From the NCBI GenBank assembly GCA_002733865.1, contig NVXM01000005.1, forward strand, positions 1-44,910: DNA of 44,910 nt, given 5' to 3'. The stretch comes from Sphingopyxis sp. Lineage in GTDB: Bacteria > Pseudomonadota > Alphaproteobacteria > Sphingomonadales > Sphingomonadaceae. Numbering within the stretch: position 1 is the stretch's first letter; every line of letters starts with the position of its first letter. Shown piece by piece: positions 29,052 through 36,889 of this stretch. The notes below the pieces were generated by a model. The model did not search any database, was not told the DNA's origin, and saw only the letters and a list, made by a program, of their open reading frames with translations. The translations under genes and the position numbers were made by a program.

Positions 29052-29641
29052 ATCATTTCTCCTTAAGGCTTGGGACAATTCCTTCTGCCTGCCCATGAAT
29101 GAGAACCGGGCGGGGGCGTCTGCACTGAGGCTTGCCGAGGGACACCGCAAAAATGGTCTGGCGCGGGCAGCGAAGCAACACGGGGCCAATTTTGTGGTTG
29201 CACGGCGTTCCCCGCTTGGGGCTATGGGCAGGTGAGGAAGAAGGGGTTGTTTCGAACCATTTGGACGACATTGAAGCCCGGCCATAATGCAGCGGACGGG
29301 ATGATGCGCCCTGCGCGCCGCCATCTTTCATGCGTTGCAGGAATACTGGCTCGCCCGAGGACATCTGGGAAATTTTCGCGCAAGGACCGGACAATTGCAA
29401 GCCAAGCACCATGTGCCGCTTTTTCGAGCTGCTGTTCAAATGCGCACAGATGAGGGTGAGGACAAGCCATTGTCACTGGTCAGGCAGAGTCCAGGAGCAG
29501 CAAATTACGGTGTGCGTGCCAAACGGCAGGCCATATGATTTTTTGGTATCACCATTCTCTGTCCGCCACTCCTTCGTTCACCGACGCGCCGACGTACTCT
29601 TCCAGCGCAAAAATTGGAGCCCGGCCAAACCCCCTTCACCG
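29052..29641. other. 590-bp region with no confident gene
   Basis: GC-rich DNA upstream of ssb. Only one weak protein candidate is listed separately (29222-29470). No long palindromes, T-run terminators or repeats stand out apart from the hairpin at 29632-29654. It should include the ssb promoter. Confidence 0.4.
29222..29470 (-). CDS. Possible 82-residue hypothetical protein
   Basis: The frame reads MACPHPHLCAFEQQLEKAAH and continues with a helical, moderately protein-like segment (LAIVRSLRENFPDVLGRASI). It lies in line between two minus-strand genes. There is no ribosome binding site and an opposite-strand frame is equally open, so this is weak. Confidence 0.3.
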   Translation of the reverse strand: MACPHPHLCAFEQQLEKAAHGAWLAIVRSLRENFPDVLGRASIPATHERWRRAGRIIPSAALWPGFNVVQMVRNNPFFLTCP

Positions 29642-29654
29642 TCAGGCTGAAGGG
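29632..29654 (-). terminator. Hairpin overlapping the stop of the 419-residue gene
   Basis: CCCTTCA and TGAAGGG form a 7-bp stem with a 9-base loop that spans the stop codon at 29642-29644. On the minus strand GGGGGTTTGG follows; a weak terminator. Confidence 0.45.
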
Positions 29655-30901
29655 ATGCTCCGTACAATCTCAGCGAGATCGGACGAGAGGTTGGGTAGCG
29701 TAGAGCGGTCTATTTCAAGGACAGCGCCGATGAACCCCAAGGCCCGCGCCCGGCGCGGTTCTTCATAGTCTGCGCGACTGGTTTCAATAACCACGGGAAT
29801 GTTATTATTTCCCCGCTGCAAGGAGATGAGCCAGGGCGGACGAACCGGGCCGTCAGGGGTGATGTAGTCGAACATGGGTTTTGTGGCGGTAAGGCCAATG
29901 TCTTGCCGCGCGAGCATGTGACGCGCGGTGATCAAAGCTTCGACGATGACCCGGTCGAAATCATGATCTACCGGAATGAAGCGGTGGCCGTTGTGGACAG
30001 GCTGTCCCCATGCGCGAAGCGCGCCGTAACCGCGCGCATCGGGATCCTCACCGATAGCAACCAAAGTCAGGTCGGGCCCGCTGATCGGTTTTCCCCGCGT
30101 GCCTGGGTGGCGAAGGCGGGTTGCGAGATCGATGGTGCCATCTGTGGTTTCGATGCTGTGTTCGTGAACCTTGCGGGCAAAGACGAGCAGATAAGCCTGC
30201 GGTTCATGGCCTTTAGGCCAGCTTTTAGCCAGTTCGCGTAGCACTGCGAATATGCGCCGCGATTCCCAATCGCGCGGATGGGTAAAGAGGATGCGGCTCA
30301 GCGGTATGCCGGGTGCAACCTCCAATCGTTCTGCGAGCTGGCGTACAGCGGCAAATTCGCTCGAAATGTCGCGTTTGTCCTGTTCATTTGCTTCAATGAC
30401 CGTGCGCCCGCTCAGTTCGAGCAGGCGCCACAGCAGCTTTGCAAGACGCGGAGCGCCGTGGCTTGCTGCATCGCGCGGCTCCGGCTTCTCTTCGGGATGC
30501 TGCGCCAGTGAAAGCGCGGGTGGACGCAGCACGGAAAAATAGCCTTCAGGCTGGTTGCGCGCGGGACGTTTCTGGCTGGTAATAGTGGTGAAAGCCTGTT
30601 CCCGGAAAAATGGACATTTGATTCCATGTTCAGGCCTGCTTCGCGCTGTCAGCCGCCTGAGATAATAGGTGTCGGCCCCGGTGAGCAAGGCGGGCGAGAG
30701 CATCGGTGTGGCAAGCTCGCCCTGACAGTCGCAGGCGATCCATTGCCCGTTTTTGCGGGCATGGCGCACAAGCATCAGCGCTGCTTCTTCATCGCGGTGA
30801 TCGCCGCGCCCGGTGTACCAGATGCGCAATGTGTCACTAAGCGCCGGTGCGATCGGCTCTTTGCCTTTTGCGTTTTTCGCGCCTCTGGGGACCAACCACA
30901 T
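29642..30901 (-). CDS. 419-residue plasmid protein of unknown function
   Basis: A soluble protein with a likely N-terminal zinc site: CDC at residues 57-59 and HGIKC at 92-96, a CxC...HxxxC arrangement. The middle is helical (LAKLLWRLLELSGRTVIEAN), and the C-terminal part contains FDYITPDGPVRPPWLISLQ and a PVVIETSRADYEEPRRARAL segment. It reminds me of DUF1173-type plasmid proteins, but I hold that loosely; the C-terminal E/D-rich beta segment could also be a nuclease-like fold as in CoiA. The ATG at 30901 follows the preceding gene's stop by eight bases, so the two form an operon. Confidence 0.7.
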   Translation of the reverse strand: MWLVPRGAKNAKGKEPIAPALSDTLRIWYTGRGDHRDEEAALMLVRHARKNGQWIACDCQGELATPMLSPALLTGADTYYLRRLTARSRPEHGIKCPFFREQAFTTITSQKRPARNQPEGYFSVLRPPALSLAQHPEEKPEPRDAASHGAPRLAKLLWRLLELSGRTVIEANEQDKRDISSEFAAVRQLAERLEVAPGIPLSRILFTHPRDWESRRIFAVLRELAKSWPKGHEPQAYLLVFARKVHEHSIETTDGTIDLATRLRHPGTRGKPISGPDLTLVAIGEDPDARGYGALRAWGQPVHNGHRFIPVDHDFDRVIVEALITARHMLARQDIGLTATKPMFDYITPDGPVRPPWLISLQRGNNNIPVVIETSRADYEEPRRARALGFIGAVLEIDRSTLPNLSSDLAEIVRSIPSA

Positions 30902-30909
30902 GGCCTTGC

Positions 30910-31503
30910 TTAAGCTGCTGGCAGCTTGACATCAATCTTTGTTATGGTGGTCCAGTTCAGCTCCTTCCAGCGGGAAATCCGGTAGCGTGTTCCCGCCGCT
31001 GGATTGAGGAAGATCGTCCTGCGTCCCTGCCGGGAAACAAGGAAACGCCGCCCTTCGCTTCCATCGGTAAATTTGATCGTTTGGGCAAAGACGATCATGT
31101 CGCCGTCCTTGGGTGGGGGCCGATGCTTTCGGGTTGCGACCGCCCTGCAGCGGGCGCGCCACTGCAGGGCATATTCGCTGGTCGTGGGGCCGAGCATGTC
31201 AAGTATCCTAGCGGGGCATTCGGATTCGTTCGGTCCCATGGTTTCGCTCATATCCTTGTAACCGAAAATCATCCCGTCGCTGGCGCGCTTATTATATTTG
31301 ACCAAGCATACCAGCGCGAACACAGTGGTCTGGCCGGTGTCATTATTATATTGGCGGCACGCGGCATACCAGGTGCGCATCTTGATCATTGCAGAGGCCA
31401 GTATTTCGCTCTTGCCCGCATCGTTCTCGAATGTGAATTGATCTTCAAGATAGGCTTTTGGCGTTTTGTGGTATCCCAGTGAAGTCATGAATAGCCATCC
31501 CAT
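30910..31503 (-). CDS. DUF6927-like hypothetical protein
   Basis: A 197-residue soluble protein beginning MGWLFMTSLGYHKTPKAYLE. The opening (MGWLFM, KTPKxYLxxQF) matches what I recall of the DUF6927 family of plasmid and phage-like elements. It contains VFALVCLVKYNKRASDGMIFGYKDMSETMGPNE and a basic C-terminus (FLVSRQGRRTIFLN, RYRISRWKEL). AAGGAG precedes the ATG by seven bases. It is transcribed with the 419-residue gene and diverges from the 161-residue gene. No catalytic motif is evident. Confidence 0.65.
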   Translation of the reverse strand: MGWLFMTSLGYHKTPKAYLEDQFTFENDAGKSEILASAMIKMRTWYAACRQYNNDTGQTTVFALVCLVKYNKRASDGMIFGYKDMSETMGPNESECPARILDMLGPTTSEYALQWRARCRAVATRKHRPPPKDGDMIVFAQTIKFTDGSEGRRFLVSRQGRRTIFLNPAAGTRYRISRWKELNWTTITKIDVKLPAA

Positions 31504-31590
31504 TGTTGTTCTCCTTGTTATGTGGTCGTCACGGTAAAATTGACAGGGGGCCGATGTTCACGCTATGTCCACAATCATAAGGAATTTGAT

Positions 31591-32076
31591 ATGAACAAGG
31601 CACCGAACTGGTTGCAAAATATTGATGTGGATCTTGGTCTGATCGAAATGCGTGATTGCTGCGACGAACATTGGACATTTCGCGCGCTTGCCGGTGCTTC
31701 GGTTGGGGTTGACCCGGAGGATGCATTGTCGGCTGCATCCGAGCTTTCGCGCACAGTTAATGGTCTGATGGCAGGACAAACTGACGCCAAGACCGCACTA
31801 GCGGCCATTCTTGGCGGCCGCGGCAATGATTATCAGCGGTGCCTGTGGTATATTCTGGCAGGCCGGGACCCGCTTGGCACATCTGTTGATCTGGGCCGTC
31901 TGGTCGAACTACTTGCAGCACGCGCACAACTGGCCCGTGAAGGAGCGGTTTTTGGCAGCGGCTTGGTGCTTGCCGATGATCCTTATGTGACCGCCGATGT
32001 TGATGGTCCTCTAGGCGTGTTTTCGGGCGACTTTACGCTCGGGGCGCAATGGGCTCCCTTTGCTCAGGCCCGCTAG
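31591..32076 (+). CDS. 161-residue hypothetical protein
   Basis: A soluble protein starting MNKAPNWLQNIDVDLGLIEM. Ala- and Leu-rich helices and a Cys pair (RDCCDEHW) are visible; no family recognised. The ATG at 31591 has AAGGAA upstream, and the longer frame from 31522 is less likely. It is the only plus-strand gene in this block, divergent from the DUF6927-like gene, and its 3' end overlaps the convergent neighbour by 44 bp. Confidence 0.6.
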   Translation: MNKAPNWLQNIDVDLGLIEMRDCCDEHWTFRALAGASVGVDPEDALSAASELSRTVNGLMAGQTDAKTALAAILGGRGNDYQRCLWYILAGRDPLGTSVDLGRLVELLAARAQLAREGAVFGSGLVLADDPYVTADVDGPLGVFSGDFTLGAQWAPFAQAR

Positions 32077-32536
32077 CGACAATAACCAGCGGCGGCACGG
32101 CGAACGCGGCACGGACAAAATGATCGGCAATCGCACGAAATGAACCAAGCCTATGGGCCAGCTGTTCGCCGATCAGGATCTGATCGTCCTCGCTGACGTC
32201 ATATTCATCAACGGCGTCTTCCCCCTCTCTGGTTTCGGCTGCTCCGCGATAAACGGTACGGAAGCACCCCCATACACCGGCGCACATGCCGGTCCACCGG
32301 GTGTAGGCGAGTTGGTGGGTGCGGCAGAAGGCTTCCAGTTCAGTGAACGTGCCCCAGCTAACTTCATGCGCGCTAAGCAATAATGGTTCGCCGCTCACAA
32401 GTTCCGTTAGCTCAAATGTTGGGCCGTCAAATTCGGTAGAGAGGCCTTCATCACTGATGGCGGTGAGAAGTTGGGGAAGATCGGCGGCGGGTAGCTTTCC
32501 TCCGATGGTAATTGAAGCTGAACAGCGGTCTGCCAT
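32033..32536 (-). CDS. 167-residue hypothetical protein
   Basis: A soluble acidic protein (MADRCSASITIGGKLPAADL) with several Cys and Trp residues around 65-95 (WTGMCAGVWGCF) and an acidic stretch (EGEDAVDEYDVSEDDQ). No family recognised. The start has AAAGGA about seven bases upstream. It is the last gene of a minus-strand series that begins with ardC, and overlaps the convergent gene at its 3' end. Confidence 0.65.
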   Translation of the reverse strand: MADRCSASITIGGKLPAADLPQLLTAISDEGLSTEFDGPTFELTELVSGEPLLLSAHEVSWGTFTELEAFCRTHQLAYTRWTGMCAGVWGCFRTVYRGAAETREGEDAVDEYDVSEDDQILIGEQLAHRLGSFRAIADHFVRAAFAVPPLVIVASGPEQREPIAPRA

Positions 32537-32611
32537 GATAATGTCCTTTCGTTGATTGAGCGCGCGACGAGTCCGTCACGGCCAGCGGCTATGATGAATT
32601 TGAAATCGCGC

Positions 32612-32823
32612 TTATGCGCTGGGTTTGTTGGCTTTTACGTCCGCCATTATCTGCAAATCATGCTGACTGATGTCGATGAGGTAATCAACGGCTGCCACAG
32701 TAACCAAAACTGAATATGCACCAGTATTGCTGCAATTGGGAACTTCGCAAAAGCGAAGATCGCGAACGGGAATTGGCACTCCAATGGCCTCGCAGCTTCG
32801 CTTTTGTAGGCTATAATTCTCAT
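32612..32823 (-). pseudogene. Small gene split between two frames
   Basis: An ATG at 32823 with a good ribosome site (AAGGAG) opens MRIIAYKSEAARPLECQFPF, but that frame then turns hydrophobic and ends at 32647. A second frame continues as VRDLRFCEVPNC, then SVLVTVAAVDYLIDISQHDL and ends at 32612; it has no upstream ATG, though a GTG at 32779 with GAGG could start a 55-residue protein. Joining the two frames near 32775 gives one smooth small protein of about 70 residues with two Cys. A hairpin (32743-32758) lies just downstream of the join. Frameshift mutation is the simplest reading; programmed shifting is possible but unsupported. Confidence 0.4.
32743..32758. repeat. CTTCGC-AAAA-GCGAAG hairpin
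   Basis: A perfect 6-bp stem with an AAAA loop; an 11-base arm (CAAAAGCGAAG, 32748-32758) is also repeated inverted at 32796-32806. It lies within the small frame-split gene. Confidence 0.6.
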
Positions 32824-32847
32824 ATATCTAACTCCTTGAGCTTTGTA

Positions 32848-33045
32848 TCAGTCTCGATCAGCAAGGATCCTTGCGATGACGCGCTGGGTTCCGGTGTTGG
32901 CGGGTTCCGCGATAAAGGGTTGTTCCGGTTTGCCGGTTGCGGAAACCTGCATGTCCTGGTTGGTCGCTTCGGCAACGCGGGTGGCGACGCGGTATGCATT
33001 CTCGAGCGTGGCAACGTGACCCGCAGTGCGCTGGTCAGCTGACAC
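32848..33045 (-). CDS. 65-residue hypothetical protein
   Basis: The protein reads as a small soluble polypeptide: TLENAYRVATRVAEATNQDM and TQRVIARILADRD, no family recognised. The most likely start is GTG at 33045, with GGAGA about seven bases upstream, overlapping the end of the preceding gene. A longer frame upstream is only the shadow of that gene. It belongs to the minus-strand series downstream of ardC. Confidence 0.5.
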   Translation of the reverse strand: MSADQRTAGHVATLENAYRVATRVAEATNQDMQVSATGKPEQPFIAEPANTGTQRVIARILADRD

Positions 33046-33517
33046 CAGAGGTCTCCGCGAGCGCGGTGAGATCATTATCGAGCATCTGGGCAAGCGTCTG
33101 TTGGGATATGGTGTCACCCGTGATGACGAAATATCCTCCGCCGAAACCACCGGCGCGGGCCTTATCGCAGGTATCGGCATAAACGAACCCGAGCGGCAGC
33201 TTTTCTGGGTATAGGCGTTGGAGGCATTGTCCGAGCGCCGAGAGATTGGGCGCGCCATCGCTGTCAAAGATGGTGAGAGTACTGCTGGTTTCATTGTAAA
33301 TGCACTCAATGCCGAAAATCAAGTCGTCCATAATCTCCCAGAAGTTTTGATCTGGACTCTGACTGTCGGTGCGGAATGCCTTCTCGATTTCCGGTGCCAG
33401 CATGGGTCCGTTTCCATCTTCGATGGATGCCGCGCTTGCAATGACTGAAACAAGCTGTTCCGCTTCCTCGCGTGTCACAGCGAGCTTGAACGAAATATGG
33501 GTGAAATAATTGGCCAT
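33035..33517 (-). CDS. 160-residue hypothetical protein
   Basis: A soluble acidic protein starting MANYFTHISFKLAVTREEAE with an alpha/beta look (LVSVIASAA, GFVYADTCDKARAGGFGGGY, FVITGD). I do not recognise the family. Its opening (MANYFTHISFKL, then a helix) and size parallel the 167-residue gene at 32033 only loosely. The ATG at 33517 has GAGGA upstream. It follows ardC by 49 bp, so co-transcription is likely. Confidence 0.65.
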   Translation of the reverse strand: MANYFTHISFKLAVTREEAEQLVSVIASAASIEDGNGPMLAPEIEKAFRTDSQSPDQNFWEIMDDLIFGIECIYNETSSTLTIFDSDGAPNLSALGQCLQRLYPEKLPLGFVYADTCDKARAGGFGGGYFVITGDTISQQTLAQMLDNDLTALAETSGVS

Positions 33518-33566
33518 GTTGGTCTTCCTCACATGTCATAATGGTGGATTTTGGTCGGATCGGGCT

Positions 33567-34508
33567 TCAGGCCGCAACAAGCTGGGGCTCGCGACCAACG
33601 ATCCGGCACGGGCCTTGCTGGGCAAAACCCAAGATGAAGTTGACCGCTTCGTCAGCTTTGGATGCGGCGGTCAAGATGGCAGTTTTGTCGGACTTGAGGA
33701 CCTTGAGCCAGTGCGCGAGGTAGGATGCATGATTGTCGAGTTGCGCTTCGGGTAGCCCGAGTGTTGCGCCAAGAATAGCGGCAGCAATATCCGCAACAAG
33801 TTCTTCCATGGCATAGGCTGCATCGCCGAAGCGTTTGCCAAAAGTGCGGTCAAGCCGCCGTTTTGCGCCTGTCCAATGGGCTGTCTCATGTGCCCGTACC
33901 GCAAAATAAGCTTCAAAGTTGGGAAACTGGTCGATAACTGGCAAAACGATCTCATCGCGGGTGCGATTATAATAGGCCTGATTGCCATTGTGACGGACCG
34001 CCGCAGGGATTTTGGCGAATATCGCCTCTAGCCGGGGCCGGTGGATGGATTCGGGTATCTTTTGAGCCGGTTTTGGTATCGGGTAAAAATGAGCAGGAAG
34101 CCCGTCAATCTGCTCAGCATTGAAGACCGCATATTGACGAAGCAAGCGCCGCGTTTGTCCTTCATCGCCGCTACCGACTGCATTGTCATCGATGCTGTCC
34201 TGATCTGCCCTACCGTCCTTGGTGACCAGTGTCTTGTAGAAGACCCCCTGCGATGATTTCTCGCCCTTGCGAACCTGTCCCTTAAGGATGATCGCCTGCC
34301 GGTAGGTCATCCAGTAAGGAGAAATATAACCGCGTTCTTCCGCCGCCATCCAGAGGATCAATGTGTTAATCCCGCGATAGGCTGAGCCGCAATGGCGTAG
34401 CGGACGCGAGATCGGTTGCCCGGTCCAGGGTTTGACCCAGGGTTTTGTTCCCGCTTCAAGTTTTGCGATAATAGTTGCGGTAATCGTGGCTGAGATGTCG
34501 GTTTTCAT
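33567..34508 (-). CDS. ardC: ArdC-like antirestriction protein with zincin-like peptidase domain
   Basis: A 313-residue protein. The N-terminal domain (ITATIIAKLEAGTKPWVKPW, then YRGINTLILW and YWMTYRQA) is the ssDNA-binding ArdC N-domain. The C-terminal domain has a zinc-peptidase motif HETAH (207-211) followed by EELVAD (235-240) as third ligand region. ArdC proteins bind single-stranded DNA and help incoming plasmids against host restriction; peptidase activity is presumed from the motif. The ATG at 34508 has AAAGGA upstream. It lies beside ssb-like and ParB-like backbone genes, a typical establishment-gene setting. Known from the family, not tested here: the exact restriction targets. Confidence 0.9.
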   Translation of the reverse strand: MKTDISATITATIIAKLEAGTKPWVKPWTGQPISRPLRHCGSAYRGINTLILWMAAEERGYISPYWMTYRQAIILKGQVRKGEKSSQGVFYKTLVTKDGRADQDSIDDNAVGSGDEGQTRRLLRQYAVFNAEQIDGLPAHFYPIPKPAQKIPESIHRPRLEAIFAKIPAAVRHNGNQAYYNRTRDEIVLPVIDQFPNFEAYFAVRAHETAHWTGAKRRLDRTFGKRFGDAAYAMEELVADIAAAILGATLGLPEAQLDNHASYLAHWLKVLKSDKTAILTAASKADEAVNFILGFAQQGPCRIVGREPQLVAA

Positions 34509-34602
34509 GGGTATTATCCTTTGAGCGCGCGCAATTGCCCCGCTGCCGAATGACAACGGGGCAATGCATGCAAGTTTGTGGTTTTGTATTCAGGCAGCCT
34601 TT

Positions 34603-36648
34603 TCAGGCGTTCTCGCTGGTGGTCGAGGCCTTGCTATTGCCGTCCGCTTCACCCTCGCACCCGCTTTCTGGCTCTTCGCCGGCGGGGTGGCTATTATCCT
34701 CACCCGCTGCTCCTCCTTTGGATTCCTCGCCCTCGGCCCCGGTTTCCTCGGCCTGGTTGGGATCGAAGCGCATCGCTGCCGGTAGCCATGCAATCCCCGC
34801 TTCGCGAATTTCCGGCTCTGTGATCGCGCTGCCATCACAGAGCTTTTCGCAGGCGTCGGCCATTTCAGCGACTTTGGAGCTGGCATATTTTGCAGCCAGT
34901 ACCGGTCCTCCGATGGCATCGAGCGCACGCTGCATCCCGGCTTTTCGGACACGGGCGAAGTAACCGCCTGCGCTTGGCCGCCACCATGCCGCAACATCGA
35001 TGTCGAGCAGTTGACCCAGATGATCGTGGAAGGGGTTGCTGTGCTGCAGACCCTTGCCACCAAGCGAGGCTTCCATGCTGCTAGCCATGCAGACGGCAAG
35101 CCAGGTTGCGCGGGTCTCTTCGTCGAGCTCGCGAAAGGCTTCAAAACGCTCGGCTGCCGTGGAATGCGCTGCCCATGCGGTATCGAGCTGTTTGCGAATT
35201 TCACCAAGCGCTGCGCCTGCAAGACTGTCAGGCAGATTGCCGCGTACGCTGGGATCGTTGCGCCGTGCCACCTCGAGGGAACATCCATGCTCGGAATATT
35301 TTCCGACCGCCCGGTCGGCGAGCGTGAAAATTGCGAGGTCAAGCGCGATGGCCGGATTGCTGGCGACGTGGAGTGCCAGAATATCGCGACGGGCGATCGA
35401 AAGTTCATCGGCAAGGACGCCGGAGAGACCCTGAAGTTTGGCCGCAACCTTTTTGGGATCCTTGTGGCCATCGCCATCGCCCTTTTGGCGGGCTTGCGGG
35501 ACTTCCCAGTAATTGGCCTCGACACGCGGCTTACCGTCTTCGCCGATCACCATAAACTGGGTCAGAGAAGCCTTGCGTTCCTCATCAATGAGCACTTTGG
35601 TATCGCGCAGTTCTTCTTCTTCCCGCTCGAGTTTGGCGACCCGCTCGTTAATTGCATCGATTTCCTCGCCATCCATTTCGGTAGATTCGAAAAGCTGCTC
35701 TATCTGGCCATGTTCGGCTTCGATTTTGGCGATACGCGCCTCGGCTGCTTCACTCAGTGGTTCGCGGTCAAGCCGTGCCTGCGTGAGTTCCTCGCGGTCC
35801 GTCCAGGTCGAGCCTTTGGCGAGCAATGGAACAACCGTGCCGATGCCGCTTTTTTCGGCATGGATAGCTGCAGCCTCCTGCAACAACGTGCTGGCAAGGT
35901 CGATGGCAAGATCACCATCGAGCCATTCAGCAGCTTCGGCTTCGGTGAACAGGTCCCTTGCGACGCGCCCACCTGCCTTTGTATAGGCGGCTTCGCCGAC
36001 GAGGAGAGCAACAGGATGTGATGCTGGAATTGATGCGCCGAGAATACGCTTGCGAATCTCGTGAGCATTGTTTTCAAGCCAGCTGCCCTTCACTTCTTCA
36101 AACACTGCAAGCTGCTTTGCCTGATCAGCGGTTGCGGCGTAGGCCTTAGCTACTTCCATCGTCATTTCGCCAACGGCGAGAATGTCGAAAATGGGTTCGG
36201 CAAGTGTAGCAAGCCGAAGTCTGCCTTCGACAAAGCGGCGCGTTTGGCCGAAGCGTTTGGCAACCGCATCAATGTCACCATCTGTACCCAGAAAGTGCAG
36301 AAAAGCCTGACATTCGTCGGTCGGTGTCATTTTCTCCCTGAGAAAATTCTCGGCGAGACTGGTTTCAGCTATGCCTTCAGCGCTCTCGTCACTGACCATC
36401 ACTGGAATACCGTGATTTTTGGCAATCTTGCCAGATGCTGCGAGTATGTTGAGCGCGCGCAGGCGTCGGCCGCCAGCAAAAATGTCGTAAAAGCCCTTTT
36501 TCTTGGCTGTGCCGCCGATCAGGTTCTGCAGCACGCCTTTGGCTTCGATATTGGCAACGAGCCAATCCAGATTGGTTTCGGCACCGCTTTTGCGCACATT
36601 ATGCAGCGAGAGCCTGAGCTTGTTGAGTGGAATGATTTGAATGGTCAT
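34603..36648 (-). CDS. Large ParB/Spo0J-family nuclease-domain protein
   Basis: A 681-residue protein. The N-terminal about 200 residues are the ParB/Srx fold and HTH: IPLNKLRLSLHNVRKSG, the DIFAGGRRLRALNIL box (GxRR) and SLAENFLREKMTPTDECQAF, then a HTH with RFGQTRRFVEGRLRLA. A long helical and coiled-coil middle (AEARIAKIEAEHGQIEQLFE, INERVAKLEREEEELRDTKV) and an acidic Glu/Gly-rich tail (about 630-681) follow. It is much longer than partition ParB (about 300) and a second, ordinary ParB lies at the window's right end, so a role in establishment or DNA processing is more likely than partition. GGAGAA lies upstream. Its upstream leader shares a G-rich element with the methylase/helicase gene. 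Confidence 0.88.
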   Translation of the reverse strand: MTIQIIPLNKLRLSLHNVRKSGAETNLDWLVANIEAKGVLQNLIGGTAKKKGFYDIFAGGRRLRALNILAASGKIAKNHGIPVMVSDESAEGIAETSLAENFLREKMTPTDECQAFLHFLGTDGDIDAVAKRFGQTRRFVEGRLRLATLAEPIFDILAVGEMTMEVAKAYAATADQAKQLAVFEEVKGSWLENNAHEIRKRILGASIPASHPVALLVGEAAYTKAGGRVARDLFTEAEAAEWLDGDLAIDLASTLLQEAAAIHAEKSGIGTVVPLLAKGSTWTDREELTQARLDREPLSEAAEARIAKIEAEHGQIEQLFESTEMDGEEIDAINERVAKLEREEEELRDTKVLIDEERKASLTQFMVIGEDGKPRVEANYWEVPQARQKGDGDGHKDPKKVAAKLQGLSGVLADELSIARRDILALHVASNPAIALDLAIFTLADRAVGKYSEHGCSLEVARRNDPSVRGNLPDSLAGAALGEIRKQLDTAWAAHSTAAERFEAFRELDEETRATWLAVCMASSMEASLGGKGLQHSNPFHDHLGQLLDIDVAAWWRPSAGGYFARVRKAGMQRALDAIGGPVLAAKYASSKVAEMADACEKLCDGSAITEPEIREAGIAWLPAAMRFDPNQAEETGAEGEESKGGAAGEDNSHPAGEEPESGCEGEADGNSKASTTSENA

Positions 36649-36704
36649 AGCGAAGTTCTCCAGAGCCGGATGACATTATTGCCATCCTTCAGGCCCACCA
36701 TTCT

Positions 36705-36721
36705 CCTTCCCCCTCCCCTCC
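36705..36721 (-). repeat. G-rich leader element, copy 1
   Basis: The 17-base sequence GGAGGGGAGGGGGAAGG (minus strand), 56 bp upstream of the large ParB-like gene. An identical copy lies at 41141-41157 before the methylase/helicase gene. Four G-runs make a two-tier G-quadruplex conceivable. Confidence 0.6.
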
Positions 36722-36889
36722 TGCCCGCGCGGGCGCGCAAGCGCCGCTGGCTATTGGGTTGCCTGCTTGGGTCGCTGGTCTCGATTTAATGAATTGGCGC
36801 TGGTGTGCCGGGATTGGGGGCGTAGCCGTGATAAAAACCGGTCTATCGGTTGCACAATCTGCTCAGCTATCAAAAGAAAGCGGTGCGGC

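Noticed and set aside
35011..36021. Long plus-strand open frame of 336 codons
   Set aside because: Antisense to the large ParB-like gene; no ribosome site and no domain.
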